Source: Dictyophora rubrovolvata
Lineage: Eukaryota; Basidiomycota; Agaricomycetes; Phallales; Phallaceae
Reading direction: 5' to 3'
NCBI GenBank assembly: GCA_029959195.1
Contig: CP114121.1
Location: forward strand, 2,108,001 to 2,172,000
Length of the DNA: 64,000 bases
Positions 1 to 11,134 of this stretch are shown piece after piece (the stretch's first letter is position 1; each line of letters begins with the position of its first letter). The notes under the pieces were generated by a model. It saw only the letters and a list, made by a program, of their open reading frames with translations. It had not been told where the DNA came from and did not search any database. Made by a program: the position numbers and the translations under genes.

Positions 1-62
1 TGCATAACATATATTGTCAATCTGTTGAAGTACGAGTGAGCTATCGCATGTTCTAAAAAAAG

Positions 63-2569
63 TTACATGGCCTTCCAAGGCGATATCTTCAGGGGTAGCT
101 GAGGATTATCGGACTTGGACGATCCTTTCAAAAATGGACGTGTGACTAATGCGGATCTCTTCGTGATATTTTCAGCTGGAACTGCCAGCTCAAATTGGAA
201 GGATCGAAGAAGAGCGAATAGGATACACTTCAGCTCAACGAGGGCAAACCTGAATCCAATACAAGCCCTGTAAATGAAATAAGCAAAAGTTAGCTGGCTT
301 ATCATGACGAAAGTAAAAAAAAAAGATCATGCCTTGGTCCTGCAAGGAAAGTCAACATGTTTACGTATACCCCAGGGACATCACGTTGCTTTTCAGGATT
401 CTCCGTCCACCGTTCCGGTCTTAAAACGTATGGGATGGGTCAACTAAATAATGAAGCCGAAAGTTTCCGATATTACCTGAACACTTTGCTATCATCACCC
501 CAAATACTAGTGTGGACATTGAGAGCAAGAATGGGAATAAAAAGCCTATCTGAGAACAGAACAGAACAGAATTCAGGACGTTGACTCATCATAATAGATA
601 TATGCTATTATTTACCTCCTTTGCGAATTCTGCGGAAAAGGAAGTCAGATTCAATAAGCTCAAAGGAACGTGACGTATCAACAAGGAAACTTACGGAATC
701 TCATGCCGCATAATTCCATTCTTATCTTGGTAAGGAGTCTCAAGTGGAATCAAGTCGTCCCTCGCCGCAACCCTGACAGTCGAAGACACTGGAGCATGCA
801 AACGCATTGTCTCTCTGACGACATTTTCCAAATAAGGCAAAGCATTGAGTTCATCCATCGAAGGTGTATTCGTTTCTACCAGTAGCAGCTCTTCGCGCAG
901 TTTAGTCTGAACATCTGGATTTTGAGCGAGCGCGAAGAGGGCCCAGGTTGCTGCGGTCGATGTTGTTTCGTGTCCCGCGACGAGGAAAGTCGAAATTTCT
1001 AGACAAGTTCGAAGTTAAGCGATTATGATCTTTTCTGAGCATGGAAATAGACACACGAGAGAACACATCGTGGTCTGATAGACGTTGATTTTCGGGAAGG
1101 TCTGTCGCCATATTTGCTGCGAGCAGGCGGCTCAACAAATCTCTCCCCGAAATGTTACTCTTCTCGATAGTACTGCCTTCTTTATTATTCACAGCAGCTT
1201 GTAGAGCTTGCTTCTTCGTCTTTACAAGCTCGAACCCAATACGAGTCATGACTTCGCTTGACTTGTTTAGATCGCGCCTTTGGCGGGTGGGCTTTTTTTT
1301 TCAATGAATTAGCTTATTGACTTTTGAATGATGGGAAAATACGATAGCTCACAACTTTGCGAAGAAGAGGAAAGTAAATTCTCATGATATTTGCGAGTCG
1401 GAAGCCCCCTCTCCTCATGGCATTGGAGAATGCCACGAGAAGTTCACTAGTGTTTCCGGTAGGATTGAGTGCGTCGAATTTATAATCGAATCCTATTGCG
1501 ACGATAGGATTGTCATCGATTTCAATTTCATGTAAAGAAGAAAAAAAAAGAATTCTCACCTGCCAGTCCAATTATATCCAGTGTCACTTTGTTTAGCCAC
1601 GGGCATATATTGGCAGTGAATTCAACGCCACCGGACTGAGTGAGTTGCATGTTCAATGTATCTCGAAGCTGTTATTTTCCTAATTAGACAGCAATGACAG
1701 TAGTACAATCCCAACTCAACTCACCTGTAGTGACTTTTCATGGAATATGTCAGTTAATTCACGGATATGGGGTCGTGCAAAGGATGGATTCTACATGTTC
1801 TTCGCATAAATCTTCATGAAAATGAGATTGTTACAGCCGTTACTGACCATGACACGACGCTATATCAAAAAGGTTAGAAAGGGTATGAAACAGGGGCTCC
1901 AGTACTCGCCTGTCGTTTATGAACGTCACCTTCCCGGCGTCAAGATAATCAACAAGAGGGCGAGTGAAAATATATAAAAACATGCCAACCTTCAGCAAAT
2001 AATAGTCCTGTTTCATGACTAAATAAGCAAGTGACGCTAATTCGACCTTGGAGATGAACTTTGATTACCTTGACCAAGCAATTCTGCCAAATTTTCACGG
2101 AGTTCTTCGGGTTTCGGAAAGTCATACGAGTGATTAAGAATATATGTCAAAGCTTTTGAGTCGAGGGTTATAACACGATCCCGCTACAAACCCACGACGT
2201 AAAGTTGTAATTAAAAGGCTGAAAACATAAAAACGGCACGGCAACTGACGTTAAGAAATCCTTTGTATACCTAGTGGTAGCAATAAGCCTCGTGTTGGAA
2301 GAGCAACGGGTCATCATAAAGAATAGGCTTACGTAGGTAGGACCGTACTCATAAGCCCATCTTATATGAGCTTCAGCTGGCTCATCTTTGAATATCTCCT
2401 GAAGATGTCCCCAGATGAGGTTTCTATTCTTCGGGCCGGGTAGATTTCGGAGAGGCGACCAGAACGGACGAATAACGCCGTACAAGAACTTGGTAGTGAA
2501 ATATACCCCTCCAGCTGCAATAGCAAGGAGAACCGGGTGGTTAAAAGACCAACCTGCGAGGTCCATCAT
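63..2569 (-). CDS. Cytochrome P450 monooxygenase, 15 exons
   Basis: Haem-thiolate monooxygenase, probably anchored in the ER by a hydrophobic N-terminus; substrate unknown. Exons (5' to 3'): 2569-2333, 2270-2250, 2183-2069, 2007-1990, 1929-1910, 1859-1848, 1790-1725, 1668-1560, 1492-1353, 1291-1057, 998-695, 629-616, 549-477, 419-333, 267-63. They total 1656 bases, 551 residues. Motifs seen: LPGP after the anchor, AGHETTST in the I helix (about residue 331), RETMR (ExxR, about 385), PERW, and FLAGPRACIG with the haem cysteine near residue 486. Five exons are 12-21 bases long, yet each restores expected P450 sequence (for example YKGFLN, RRVM). The introns at 268-332 and 1860-1909 have GC donors; the first lies inside the haem motif. 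The class is typical of basidiomycete P450s, but I cannot assign a CYP family. The start could be either of two adjacent ATGs. Confidence 0.93.
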
Positions 2570-3073
2570 GATTATACAAGATCGTAGGTGGCAATTACGC
2601 TTCTTGTTTGAGGCGTGACAAATGTGCTAATGCTCGAAAATCGTTGCTTTTTAAAAGAATACGACGTTATCAGTTCTTGCATGTGACGGGAAGGGGACTC
2701 AGGAACACGGGTAGATTATTGGTTCCCTAACCGTTGGAAAATCTGCTGCAGATGCGCATCCGGGGATCCCGGGAAACTTGAAGCTAAGGAGCTGACGCGG
2801 GCCTGCCGAGTCTCGAATCCCGACGTATGTCAGCATGGCTGCGTCAGCGCAATGTATTCTCTGTGTTCTATGTTGCCATGAGACTCGGAATTGTGGAGGC
2901 ATACTTAAATATAGCGGTGTTCGCAATTCGAGAGGCGGTGTAGTTTGTGGGCGTCTATTGTCAGACCGCAGTCCACAATAGATGTCATGTCATGTCATGA
3001 CATAAACGGGGGGCCATGGCTGGCAGTTACTAGTAACTAGGTCTCCTCCCACCACCACCACCAACACCTGCGA
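2570..3073. other. Intergenic, divergent promoter region
   Basis: This stretch lies between the divergently transcribed P450 and the type I membrane protein gene. It holds a short run of overlapping TGTCA repeats near 2983-3001 and a CCA-rich tract just before the downstream start codon. I see no gene in it. Confidence 0.6.
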
Positions 3074-3650
3074 ATGATGCTGAATTCCTGTTTACATCGA
3101 ACTGTTTGGCTGCCATTGTTGTTACTCGTCAGCGCACATGGTGCTCACGCACGAGAATGCTTCGAGAATGGGTGAGACAAATGATCTTTGCTACCATCCC
3201 CTCTCACAACGTTTATTCTGATATTTTTATTAGCTTCGGTGACATTGAATGTACGGGCCTTTCTAACGGTGCTCGAATTGGGATTGCGATAGCAGTATTC
3301 GTTGTCGCCTCGATTCTTCTTGTTGCTTTGGCATACTACCGAAGACGTCGCGCGCGAAACCAGAATTTGGTCTATATTGTCAGTCCAGGCGCAGGAGGAC
3401 AACCGTACAATCCGTACGGTGCACCTGCCGGCTATCCTCAATATCCACCGCAAGCTTATGGCGAACAGGCGTACACTAACTACGCACCGCCGTCTAATTA
3501 CGCACCGTCGTCCTTGGGTGCTAATAAAGGATATGTAAGCACTTTTATAATTTCATGTTCTGATTGTGATCTCATGTTGTTAAACGAACACAGAATAATA
3601 ATCCGTACCCTTCCTATCCAGGCACACCAACAGGTGGAACGAAATCATAA
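3074..3650 (+). CDS. Small type I membrane protein with Tyr/Pro-rich tail
   Basis: Three exons, 3074-3171, 3234-3534 and 3594-3650, give 151 residues. The start at 3074 gives a good signal peptide (hydrophobic stretch ending AHGAHA, about residue 26). A short cysteine-containing ectodomain follows, then one transmembrane helix (about 46-68: IGIAIAVFVVASILLVALAY), a stop-transfer RRRR, and a cytoplasmic tail rich in Tyr, Pro and Gly (repeated YNPYG, YPQYPP, YTNYAPP). The layout is that of small fungal surface proteins with a PY-rich tail, which often recruit WW-domain proteins or ubiquitin ligases. That role is inference. No known family name can be given. The introns are short and GT-AG. Confidence 0.82.
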
Positions 3651-3781
3651 ATGATTAGCACTAAGGACCCTGCCCTGTAAAGCACCAACATGTACTAGCA
3701 ATTTTTTATGGACCTATTTATATATCTATGCACCACCTATTTCAGGTTTCCACAAAGGGCCCAGAATAAGCGCAGCCAGGA

Positions 3782-4843
3782 TCAATTGACATTTTCATAC
3801 TCGTCCATATCTTCAATACCCAGGTAAGCTTGGACAACACCCCAGTCTATTCCCGACCTCTTAACGATAGGGCACAAGAGCAAAAAGTTATCTATCCGAA
3901 AGAAGAATATGGTTTTCTAGCTTCGCCTATGTAAATTAAGGAGCTTACCTGTCCAGCGGACAGCCGCTTCGTGGGCCAACATGATTGCTCGTCTTTTTGC
4001 TTCGACTTGAATAGGGTCGCATGCGCCGTACTGCGCGAGCTCTTTCTTCACTTGCTCGGTTTCAGCAGTCTTTTGGGCCAAGACAGAAAGGGCGGCGGTT
4101 CTCTCAGGCTGTAACCATAAGTCTAGGTGATATCGTTTGGCAAGGAAGCAGCAGTATCACATACACATTCGCGTCGGACAACACGTTCTTGTTCAACGAG
4201 GTTCTTAAGCTCTGACAAGTTTGCTCGTGCAGTTTCATTTTGCCTCTTTGCAACTTTGAGGCGGTTCATTAACTGAAAGAAAAAAGTATAGATTATGCTT
4301 GTAATCATCGACGGGTTTTGGATCTTACCGCTGTCCCGTGTTGGGAAGGAAAACTCCAAAAGACTATCACGCGTGAGGGCATATATGCGTTTTATTTCCC
4401 AAAATGCTTACAATTTGATGAACCGACTTTATCTGATTGCACTAATCCATCATCGACGAGGCTTTGTAGAACTTCTTTTACACTTTGGGAAACTAATAAT
4501 GTGAGAATAAATGCCGACTGGGAATATAGTAACGCGTTTGTGCCACTTGCCAATTCCTTTCATTTTAGGTGCCAGCTTCTCCAGCTCTTTCAGCTACAGA
4601 TTGTAAACATAAAGTTATCGGTTCAAACCTGATCGGTATCTTACTTGATAGAAGTCTTTCTGCAAGACGTAGTTAATACTCAAACTGAATGCGCATCACT
4701 GTGATGGTAGTATATGACGCTCTCACCGTTTCGTGAAAGATTTCGAGAAGTTTTGTTCTCTTTTCGTCTGCCGAGAGTCCCCGGCCCTATTTGTCTTCAT
4801 TGAATGGTCTGAAATATGGATCACAAAAATAAGCACTTGCCAT
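3782..4843 (-). CDS. MND1: Meiotic nuclear division protein 1
   Basis: MND1 pairs with HOP2 to stimulate Dmc1/Rad51 strand invasion in meiosis. Nine exons: 4843-4841, 4786-4727, 4659-4645, 4593-4551, 4492-4412, 4363-4329, 4272-4165, 4108-3949, 3891-3782, for 204 residues, the usual family length. The N-terminal winged-helix signature is clear (RGLSADEKRTKLLEIFHET, KDFYQ, LKELEKLAPK, VSQSVKEVLQSLVDDGLV, FFWSFPS), followed by a coiled coil and the C-terminal RWTDN segment. The first coding exon is just the ATG: a stop precedes RGLS directly, so splicing is needed. The introns at 4787-4840 and 4493-4550 both start GCAAGT, the classic GC-AG donor. Family assignment is secure; the one-codon first exon is inference from frame. 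Confidence 0.93.
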
Positions 4844-5860
4844 TCTCTTATTAGATGAGGTGAGCGGCGCGCTGGGAAGAAGAAGAACAAAAAGAGTCGA
4901 GTCGCGTGACAAGTCGCGTTCATTAAATACCACAGTATGCACATGTACTACTTTATTTGAAAGGAAAAAACACAGGCGAGATGAGTTTGTATTTGTTGGG
5001 TACGAAACATGTTATGCAAATTTTGGAGAGAGATTTCGGAGTAAAGAGTGGCGAAAATTGAAGGACAGGTCGGATAAATATTATCTAGCTAGAGTTTAGC
5101 TCATTTGGGGATATATCCTCAGAAGATGCCTCGAAAAGTCAGTTGGTGAGAAGGGGCCATTTCACCCCGCATAACTGAATGGACAGACTGAATAATATGT
5201 TATTTCCTTGGATGCGGTATTTACGCTGTCGAGTGGTGTCCTGCACGAAGTCATGGATACCTGCTAAGGTCAATGTCTATGTTCCACCTATGTTGGTCAA
5301 TGCGCTAAAGCCTGGAATGTGAAAATAACTCGGCTTTTGAATAGCTATATCACGCCTGAGAATTTTTGATAGCAGTTTTATCGACGGACTCCAGTTTGCC
5401 GAACTTTGCCCATGAATGAAACACAGTCCGATACAAAGATGGAATTGATGAGAGGACTAGACAGAATAACAGGCCAATAATCAAATTTGCTGAATCTGAT
5501 GGAAAAATTTGTTAGTTTTTATTATTGTCTCAGAAAAAGAAATTGTACCAGCAGAACTTTATTATGTAAATAAATTTCAGTTTGAGTAAAACTGAAAATT
5601 GGGGGATTTAACTTGAGATTCCCATGTGACACATCCCAATTGTATAAATTCTCATATCTTCGTTCAAAAGGACACCCCGGAGTATGTTCATTGTTATGCC
5701 ACAAAGTGAGTATCCACAGCCGGCGGAAAGCTTTCAGAAGCGCCCGTAGCGCGAGAAGCCAACTACTCGGAACCTTCCGTTACGTCAGCAACTACAAACT
5801 GTAAGCCGACTTCTTCTCCCAGATCCTCGAAACCCTCAAGACTTCAAGACCGCATCCTCG
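4844..5860. other. Intergenic, MND1 / eS8 divergent promoters
   Basis: About 1 kb between divergent MND1 and ribosomal protein eS8. The last 150 bases before the eS8 start are C/T-rich on the plus strand, as is common in fungal ribosomal protein leaders. No gene was recognised. Confidence 0.6.
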
Positions 5861-6902
5861 ATGGGTAAGTGTTCCTTATCGATCTGAATTTTTTCATTCA
5901 TTGAATTTATTTATTCTCTTGTCTCTCTGATTATCCTAACTTCATTCTATAGGTCAGTGACGTTGTCTTCGACTTCTGTTTTTCTGATTCTAAAAAACTC
6001 TATGAAACAGGTATCTCTCGTTCGTCCCGTCATAAGCGTTCAGCCACTGGTGCTCAGCGCGCCCATTACCGCAAGAAGCGCAAGTTCGAGTTAGGTCGTC
6101 AGCCGGCCAACACCAAGCTTGGTGCCAAGCGGATACACACCGTCCGTGTCCGTGGTGGAAACATCAAATACCGTGCATTAAGATTGGAGAGCGGTAACTT
6201 TTCTTGGGGAAGTGAAAATGTAACCAGAAAGACTCGTATTATCGCCGTTGTAAGTGTATTTTACTAAATAGAAGAATTTTTTTTAAAAGAAAATGTTTAT
6301 ATGATTCCAGGTTTACAATGCCTCCAACAACGAATTGGTCCGAACGAACACTCTTGTCAAAAATGCTATTATTCAAGTGGATGCTGCACCTTTTAGACAA
6401 TACTATGAGCAGCACGTAAGTTGCTTTGGGTATTACAGTCTTTCAGAAAAATTCACACGGTGTCCTTCTAGTACGCTCAACCATTAACCAAACGCTCTAA
6501 AGGTGCTGCTGCTGCTGCCGCTGCCGCTACTGCGGAAGGTGGTGAGGGCGCTGCGACTGAGGAAACAAAGAAGTCTAGCCATGTCCAGCGTAAATACGAG
6601 GAAAGGAAGAAAGGTCGGTGTTCTTTGGCGTCATTTCGTAATATCCGGGCTTAACGACTCAATCTAATTAGATGGTAAAATTGACCCGCTTCTCGAACAA
6701 CAATTCAATGCCGGTCGTTTGTATGCAGTTATCTCTAGCCGACCTGGCCAGTGCGGGCGTGCTGATGGCTACATTCTTGAGGGTAAAGAATTGGAGGTCA
6801 GTGCGCATGTTTCCCACACTACGGCACCTTTTTTTCTGACGGATGTGTTGTATGCAGTTCTACCTCAGGAAGCTGAGAACCAGCAAGTCAAAACACAGCT
6901 AG
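5861..6902 (+). CDS. RPS8: 40S ribosomal protein eS8
   Basis: Small-subunit ribosomal protein. Exons 5861-5864, 6011-6249, 6311-6415, 6472-6613, 6672-6796, 6858-6902; 219 residues. The sequence is canonical: [49 protein letters not shown], then [20 protein letters not shown] and a basic end. The first exon holds only ATG plus one base, followed by the gene's longest intron (146 bases), a layout frequent in ribosomal protein genes. Between TKRSKG and [13 protein letters not shown] there is an Ala-run and Gly/Glu/Thr-rich insert that makes the protein longer than the common 200-208 residues. All splice sites are GT-AG. Confidence 0.97.
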
Positions 6903-7508
6903 ATAAATCATGCGTGTGAGGTCTATGAGCCTCTCATGTAGTATGAAGAGGCAGGGAAATGTCGATAACAACAAAATTTTTTCATGGGGCTATCCATTAT
7001 GATTTTTCATCATATTCCCTTTATAAATCTCCCAAACGTTTGTATGCAGCTAAACTATATTGTCATCGTAAATTTCCATGCCTTATACGCCGACATGCCT
7101 TCCCTTTAAGCGTGTGATTTTTTCAATAGTATAATGAGTGAATTATGTATACGCGACCCGCGCGGAGTCTCGCTTCCTTTTCCACACTACCTCGACTCAT
7201 CCTCGAGTTCTGTAAAAAAACCCGCACTGAGCCTTCTACACTGCCCATCACTCTTGATCGTCATCTGCAGTTTCATTTCGTTTTTCTGGTCGGGCGGATC
7301 CGGCACCGGCGGCTGTCCAGTAGTCTTGTCCATTGACAACTACATCCGACTGGAAGGCGTCTTTTCTATTTCACTTCCATCAACAATCTTTTTCTCTCTC
7401 GTGCGGTACACTCTAGCTGGTTGCTCGTATGCTCTCATGGCCCCTAATGCGACAACGGTTCCAATAAAAGTAAAAAAGTCGAAATCAAAATGGAGCATGA
7501 CTGTCATC
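6903..7508. other. Intergenic, eS8 3' end and SET9 leader
   Basis: Holds the eS8 3' untranslated region and the SET9 promoter and leader. From about 7134 the sequence is open in the SET9 frame, but the translated stretch is low in family similarity, so it is treated here as leader. Confidence 0.55.
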
Positions 7509-10500
7509 ATGAACGCTAGAGACTTGTCGCGCGACGACGACTTTCTAAGGTGAGTCTTCTTTCCTTCGCTTCCCAGTGTCGTGGCAATGCTGAAGCGGCG
7601 TTGTCGTTTTTCTTTTTCTTTCTGAAAGCCATCTGCTTGTTGAGCATCTTGGAACAGAGGATGCCCCTTTACAAGTTCACAAGATGGACCCGTCACGGCG
7701 GCTTCCAAAACATGATCCTGCGGACATACTTACCATTGTTAAGAAGGTTTGGCTTTGTCTAGTCTAATTTCGTGCTGGTTAGCTGAATCCATGTGCTATC
7801 GTAGTACATCGTTCGAAAAGGTGGGGCGTCAACCGCCTCTCAACGCGTTAAACGCGCCGTAGACGCACTCTTAGAGTACGCCTTCTTTATGATTTTCTTG
7901 ATCAAATGACCCTCACCAATTATATCTTAGACTTCCCGCGGTAAAGCAGTATTTACACAAACGTTCTCCTGCCCAAATTAACGCATTCGCGACGTGCGTC
8001 GTTTATTCATTTCTCACACGTTAATCCTTCCTCTCAACGGTCAGGTTGTGAAAACAACAGTCATGCTTCACGCTATCTGGAATTGTATTTGCCAACTGGG
8101 ACCATTGAAATTAGTCATACATCTCGATACTCACATCGTACCGGAAAATCGGAATTATGCATCCTAGCTACCGGCCCATTAAAAGTCGGCCAAGTAATCA
8201 CAGACTTAAAAGGTTCTCTGGCTCATCTAACAGTCGAAGAAGATGAAGAGCTCAGGAGGACTGACACACGTCGACGGGACGGGGGAATTCGGAGGGATTT
8301 TAGTGTTATTCATTCAAACCAAAAAAACAGAAGCCATTTATTCTTGGGTCCGGCTCGGTTTGTTAACGTGAGTGATCGTACCTATGTTTAATATTGACTC
8401 GCTTTTTTGAAAATGATATCCCACAGCATGATTGCGACCATAATGTCGAGTTATTTCGAGATGGGCGTATAATCACCTTTCGCGTCATTAAACCTATTAT
8501 GCCCGGCCAGGAAGTAACCGCGAATTATGGTGATGGATACTGTGCGCAAATTTTTCTTTATTTAGTAATCAAAATTAGCAGGTTTTTGATGCTTAATTGT
8601 GAGAATTGGGAGTGAGCCTGAACGGCAGTTCATCAATCTTCTCCATTAAGCATTAAAACGCGCTAATTCTGAAACTTCTCTGATTTTTGCCCTTTTCAAT
8701 AATATCTAAACTCATATTTTTTATAGTTGGCAAGGGTAACCGACATTGTTTATGTCAAACATGCGAGACACATGGTCGGGGGGGATATGCTCCCGCCGAA
8801 GATGACGATGATACTGAGCCGGATATCGATGATTCGAGCACGGACGAGGAAACGCGTGAAGCGCGAATAAGAATCGGATTGGGATTGGTTACCAAAGGTA
8901 ATCCTAACGAGCGACGTACGCGAAGGAGAGTATATGCCATAGTGGCCGAGCAAGACACGGACGATGAAGATCGAGTGGAGATAACAGAGGGTTCTGCTAA
9001 TGATCCTTCGGCTGTCTTAGCAGGGAAACCTGGTAATTCGTCCATTCATAGGCGACTATCGGACGCTTCCACGCTTACATCTCTCTCAGACAGTGGGGTC
9101 CCTGCGCTATTGATACAAGATCCCTCCGGACCGTCAACGTTTTCTAGTGTTGGCCCTTCCAGACAACCCTCACTTCCCATTGATACCAGAGACTCGACTG
9201 TGACCCCGAAATCGTCAAGGCAAAGTTCTGGTGATGCTCAAGATATATCGTTGGATAGTGTTGTTGCTCGCGAAAAGGAGATGGCAAAACTTGCTATTCA
9301 GAAAATGTCTCGCCGGTCAGGTCGACCCCCAAAACACGCAGTAATCATTACGTCTGTATCGGATTCCCGGAGGTCTTCTGTTCAATCAAAGTCCGGTACA
9401 CCTGTCACCACTACTCCCACTCCCACTCCGAAGAGACCCCTCACCAAGCCTCAAACATCTGTTCCCCGATGTGGCACTTGTTCCAGTAAAATACCACAGC
9501 TGGTAGGGACCAAATTCAATAAACAGGTAGTTCATAGTTGTCCTAGGTATGTTGTAACTCTCATTTCAGTGTTGCTTAGCAAAATTGACCTTCTTTCCGC
9601 CGATTTTAGATGCCGGAGACATTTGGCAATATACGGCTCTATATACCCAAATCGGACAGCCAACCTGAAACCTCTCTCATCATCTTCATCTGAAGCTGAA
9701 TCGGATGATGATGATGCAAATAAGTTTAGTAATCCTTTATTGGATTCAGAAAGCAAACGTCGTAAAATTGATTCATTATCTATTCTTGGTCGAATGGTCT
9801 CTGATGGACAAGGGTCTTGGGATAACCCCGCGGTCGGAGAAAAACGCAAGTGGGAAGTGATGAACCATGTGCCGGAAAAGGAAAAAGTCATTCGTCGGAT
9901 TTGTGCAGCTCCTTCACTTCCTTTCGCCAAACCTATTCCCTTTTTGTATGCTCGACCCTCGCCTGTGTCATTCGCGAGGAGTTCATGGACCAGTTCGCCT
10001 TTCATAGATCGTGGCAGGGACGATGGCACGTCAAACGGCGGAGGACCTTCTACTAGAAGCAGTATTCAAAGGGAGAACACAAGTAGTGCGCCTGTACGCT
10101 CAAGACGGCGGTCGTCCTCCACGAAAGGGTTGTCACCAACGCCTTCGTCCTTACCAGGTCTTAAGCGTAAACGTTCTCTTCAAGATATGAGACCGAAAGA
10201 GAGGATCGGTCGGGTATTCTACATGAAGAACGGGGTGAAGAAGATGCCGAAAGGTTGGGTCCTTGTTACAGATTCGTCGTCCGAGACCGAAGATGAGGAG
10301 GGCGAGGTGGAGAACGGAAACTATGAGAACGAGCAAAGAGAGGGTGATAGCACCACGGTGGATGTGAAAGAGATTATCAAAGACAGTGCTTTATCCGAAC
10401 AAATCAAGCCATCGCAAGCCGATTCGTCGACACCTGCTTCAGAACCGTTTCCCGGTACTACGATCGCAGCATCTATAATCCTCGACAACGCAATTGTAGA

Positions 10501-11134
10501 CCTGAAACCGTCCCCCACCATCTCTCTTTCGCTCAAAAGAAGAAAGACTCGCGATACGCCAGCTGATTCCGGTCCCTCTGACAATCACGAGAGCGATAAT
10601 GTCATTGACGGTACAGCTTCTAACAGTAATACTCCGCGAGCCCGAGCTCGCATGAAGGCTGCTGATTCTGGTGAAGCTCCTCCATCTTCCACAGATGCGC
10701 GGAAAGACGTAACAGAACCTAATGCAGCCCTCCAAGACGATGTTGACTCACCACCCGGTATGACAAATAGTAATGGATCAACATCCGAATGCTCGGTTGA
10801 CACGCTGGCGAATGAGAACAACGTGGACCATAGTGATGTCACTGTCGTGGAAAGTCATTTGGTATGTATTTAGCCTGCTCCCATCTAAATCAGGATTTAT
10901 AATCACACATTCCCACATCAGAATGCTGTTCATACCGATGGTCAAGTCGATATCGTAACTATTCTAGGGACGGTCAAAGAAACTGAAGTTGCACGATCGG
11001 CCTTGAAGATATCAAACCTTATACACGGCACTGCATTCAGCTTTGGACACCCGGATGCTCGAATATCGTGGAAGCCGAAATATAGATACGATGAAATTTT
11101 GGGCTGGATATCGGAATCCGCTCCCCCTGCATAA
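7509..11134 (+). CDS. SET9: Histone H4-K20 methyltransferase (Suv4-20/SET9 type)
   Basis: Adds methyl groups to lysine 20 of histone H4. Nine exons: 7509-7549, 7629-7746, 7805-7875, 7931-7993, 8061-8367, 8427-8541, 8727-9546, 9610-10861, 10922-11134; 999 residues. The N-terminal Suv4-20 region (MNARDLSRDDDFLSHLLVE, MDPSRRLPKHDP, YIVRKGGAST) leads into a SET domain with VNHDCDHNVELF (about 199-210) and EVTANYGDGYFG (about 230-241), then a post-SET CLCQTCE. A long, acidic, Ser-rich, probably disordered tail follows. It includes a possible zinc knuckle: CGTC, then CPRC formed across the intron at 9547-9609. In-frame upstream ATGs exist (for example 7431), but MNARDL is the conserved family start. 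Without the last splice the protein would end about 70 residues earlier. Confidence 0.94.

Noticed and set aside
2983-3001. Overlapping TGTCA repeats as a possible operator or minisatellite
   Set aside because: Only three to four short units in a promoter region, without a second cluster elsewhere.
7134-7508. In-frame open extension upstream of SET9, including ATGs
   Set aside because: The translation has no family similarity, while MNARDLSRDDDFL at 7509 is the expected start; the extension is probably leader sequence.
8755-9045. Antisense open frames inside SET9, AUR1 and RING genes
   Set aside because: They mirror the codon bias of the true genes on the other strand and have no motifs or splice structure of their own.
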